From Thalassotalea_A litorea (GTDB lineage: Bacteria > Pseudomonadota > Gammaproteobacteria > Enterobacterales > Alteromonadaceae), in assembly GCF_043642205.1 (NCBI RefSeq), contig NZ_JBHZSG010000003.1, forward strand, positions 139,695-203,694: 64,000 nucleotides of DNA, in the 5' to 3' direction. Within the stretch, counting starts at the first letter, position 1, and each line of letters opens with the position of its first letter. The notes beneath the pieces are model-generated. The model saw nothing but the letters and a program-made list of their open reading frames with translations, was not told the DNA's origin and ran no database searches. A program made the translations under genes and the position numbers. This document shows positions 62,228 to 64,000 of this stretch, piece by piece.

Positions 62228-63646
62228 CTACAGAACTGGTGACATTAAGCGGCTAGCATTGACCGCGAATTTAAACCAGATGGACTTATTGGTATAGTCA
62301 TCTTTTTGCATCAAAATACTTTGTCCAAACCCTTGTTCAAACATTGTTTGTACATCCCGAGCAAATGTTTCGTCGCCAATCAGAGCAGTAATTTCAAAAT
62401 TAAGTCGAAACGAACGATTGTCAAAGTTAGCGGTACCAATGGCAGATAAATTATTATCAATCAACAGCACTTTTTCATGAGTAAAACCAGCCTGATAACG
62501 GTAGAACTCGACGCCACTGGCAAATAAATCATCAAAAAAGCTGTAGGCTGCAAAATACGTTAATAAATTATCCGGTACCTGAGGAATTAGCACCCGAACA
62601 TCAACACCGCGCAGTCGTGCCAGTTGCAGCGCCAATATAACGCTTTCGTCTGGCACGAAATAAGGTGTTGAAATCCAGATCCTAGATTTCGCACTATTGA
62701 TGATGTGGGTGAACATTAGCAGCGCAGTATCGATATCATCGGCCGGCCCTGTAGGAATGATTAACACTGGCTGATTTTCTTTATGATCTGTCTTAGTTTG
62801 CCATTTAACCTCAGGGAAGTAATCGGCCGCCCAACGAAAATCTTCTAAAAAGGACACCTGAGCCGCGAGTGCCGCTGGCCCTGAGATTTTTACATGGGTA
62901 TCGCGCCAGGCGCCAATTTTTTCATCTTTACCCAAGTACTCGTCACCAACGTTATGACCCCCTATCCAGGCTGTTTGCCCATCAACGACCACGACTTTCC
63001 TATGATTACGAAAATTAACCTGGAATGAATTATGGATCCCTTTTCTCGTGTTAAAGGGATGTACAACAACACCGGAGCGTTTTAGCTCTTTGATATATGA
63101 GGTGCCGATGCCAACAGAGCCAAGCTCATCATACAGAAAAAAAACTTTTACTCCGCTATTGGCTTTGGCAATCAATCGATCTTTTAACGCATTACCTAAA
63201 CCATCAGATCGGACAATATAAAATTGAACAAGCACATATTCCTGCGCACCTTCAATACCATCAAAAATCGATTTAAACGTTGCCTCACCATCGATGAGCA
63301 ACTCACAACGATTACCAGTAACTAATGGCACCCGAGCCATCAATTCTGCGGCGTGGATGCTAGAGTTAGTCTCTTGTGCCGATAATAGGTATGGTCGAAT
63401 ATTGTTGGCCATATTGGCAGAGATCTCGCCAAAGTCTTCTAACACTTGTTTGCGGGCAAGGACATACCCCTCAAACTTTCGACGACCAAATACCCAATAG
63501 GCGGGTGCGGCAACAATAGGGAAAAAAGTTAGCGACAGTGCCCAGGCAATGGCACCTTGTGAGGTTCGGCTGTAAATGACGGCATGGAATGCCGAGATAG
63601 CACCCAGTACATATAAAATCGATAGGAGAATACCAAAAATGATCAA
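62228..63646 (-). CDS. Cardiolipin synthase (phospholipase D family)
   Basis: Membrane enzyme that joins phosphatidylglycerol units into cardiolipin. The 472-aa product has two N-terminal membrane helices (about 3-22 and 31-53) and two HKD catalytic motifs: H215/K217/D222 in HRKVVVVD, and H390/K392/D397 in HEKVLLID, both complete. Paralogues ClsA and ClsC cannot be told apart with certainty, though the membrane helices favour the ClsA type. It overlaps the small gene upstream by four bases. Confidence 0.94.
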   Translation of the reverse strand: MIIFGILLSILYVLGAISAFHAVIYSRTSQGAIAWALSLTFFPIVAAPAYWVFGRRKFEGYVLARKQVLEDFGEISANMANNIRPYLLSAQETNSSIHAAELMARVPLVTGNRCELLIDGEATFKSIFDGIEGAQEYVLVQFYIVRSDGLGNALKDRLIAKANSGVKVFFLYDELGSVGIGTSYIKELKRSGVVVHPFNTRKGIHNSFQVNFRNHRKVVVVDGQTAWIGGHNVGDEYLGKDEKIGAWRDTHVKISGPAALAAQVSFLEDFRWAADYFPEVKWQTKTDHKENQPVLIIPTGPADDIDTALLMFTHIINSAKSRIWISTPYFVPDESVILALQLARLRGVDVRVLIPQVPDNLLTYFAAYSFFDDLFASGVEFYRYQAGFTHEKVLLIDNNLSAIGTANFDNRSFRLNFEITALIGDETFARDVQTMFEQGFGQSILMQKDDYTNKSIWFKFAVNASRLMSPVL

Positions 63647-63855
63647 GACTTAGGTCGAACCCTTTTCAAGAACTCCCAAATGAGTATTGAAGAGAAACCA
63701 CCAATAACACCCGATACATAGTCAGGAAGTGTGATACCAAAGATACCGCGCACCAATAAGCCTATCAAAAAACTCACTACCAGCATTACTGCTAACGTTA
63801 TCAGGCACCGTTTCCATAAAGGTAACATCACCGAAATTTCATCGTGATTAGACAT
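63643..63855 (-). CDS. Small membrane protein upstream of cardiolipin synthase
   Basis: The 70-aa product has two hydrophobic helices (about residues 15-36 and 46-62) and a basic C-terminus (FLKRVRPKS). Its stop overlaps the cardiolipin synthase start as ATGA, so it is translationally coupled to that gene. No named family recognised. The linkage suggests a membrane-lipid connection, which is inference. Confidence 0.7.
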   Translation of the reverse strand: MSNHDEISVMLPLWKRCLITLAVMLVVSFLIGLLVRGIFGITLPDYVSGVIGGFSSILIWEFLKRVRPKS

Positions 63856-63925
63856 AGTTTTGCTCTGTTAATTATAATGACTTAGTCTAGTCGTCTAACC
63901 TTGATTCCGGCAAATTCTATACCTA

Positions 63926-64000
63926 ATACCAATCCCATTAAATTATTGCTCACTCAGTGAGAATTTAAAGGCTTTTAGACAAGGCTTTGATTGCAGAGAA
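63926..64000 (+). repeat. ATACCAATC repeat, copy F (cut by window edge)
   Basis: The first 75 bases of a further copy, beginning ATACCAATCCCATTA, reach the window end. It carries the CCCATTA form of the terminus seen in the two reverse-oriented fragments, rather than the CACATTA form of copies A, B, D and E. Confidence 0.85.

Noticed and set aside
26203..64000. A CRISPR array formed by the repeated ATACCAATC segments
   Set aside because: The copies are long, dispersed, have inverted ends and no regular short spacers.

Overview
The window is chromosomal DNA of a gamma-proteobacterium. Gene order and protein families point to the marine Alteromonadales, probably Colwelliaceae (Thalassotalea/Colwellia type). 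The evidence is the linkage petABC / rpsI-rplM / zapE / zapG / degQ-degS, the mla and kds-lpt-rpoN-ptsN clusters, mreBCD-maf-rng-yhdP, and an AT-leaning composition. Genus assignment is inference. Nearly all of the window is core genome. I saw no prophage, transposase gene, CRISPR array, tRNA or rRNA.

Layout. 1-1.8 kb: cytochrome bc1 genes on the minus strand (cytochrome b runs off the left edge). 2.2-4.4 kb: rplM-rpsI and zapE (-). 4.7-7.8 kb: zapG, degQ, degS (+). 7.9-12.6 kb: mlaFEDCB-ibaG-murA (-), which return phospholipids from the outer membrane and start peptidoglycan precursor synthesis. 12.6-14 kb: an insert with a short ORF and a Tsx-like porin. 14-23.7 kb: yrbG-kdsD-kdsC-lptCAB-rpoN-hpf-ptsN-rapZ-npr-mgtE (+), covering Kdo synthesis, LPS export and nitrogen-PTS control. 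23.7-37.6 kb: pmbA, darP, tldD, a nitrilase-family amidase, yhdP, rng, maf, mreDCB, mostly on the minus strand. 38-40.7 kb: a PLP enzyme, then rpsF-priB-rpsR-rplI (-). 40.9-43.7 kb: a small accessory block (membrane protein, exported small protein, DUF2235 hydrolase) lying between rpsF and rlmB-rnr. 47.3-50.3 kb: a cytochrome b562/b561 pair, a UPF0178 protein and a dicarboxylate/amino-acid symporter. 50.7-52.9 kb: an exported protein plus a DUF2145 protein, divergent from an XRE-type regulator. 53-56.8 kb: dut, mtnN, a rhodanese lipoprotein, a TRIC channel, an RraB-like protein and a DUF4136 lipoprotein. 57.5-63.9 kb: tyrS, an M23 endopeptidase, anmK, a 63-aa protein, soxR, cardiolipin synthase and a small membrane protein.

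Much of the window serves the cell envelope: phospholipid transport (mla, yhdP), LPS (kds, lpt), peptidoglycan (murA, mre, M23 peptidase, anmK), envelope proteolysis (degQ, degS) and cardiolipin. A second theme is RNA metabolism (rng, rnr, rlmB, an RraB-like protein, hpf).

The most distinctive non-genic content is a dispersed repeat of about 265-286 bp with 15-bp terminal inverted repeats (ATACCAATCACATTA type). It occurs in intergenic regions as full copies, a tandem pair, truncated copies and an internally deleted 62-bp derivative. It looks like a MITE family mobilised in trans. The best candidates for new biology are this repeat, the XRE / exported protein / DUF2145 unit with a palindromic intergenic motif, and the accessory block next to rpsF. 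No entirely new multi-gene system could be demonstrated from sequence reading alone.
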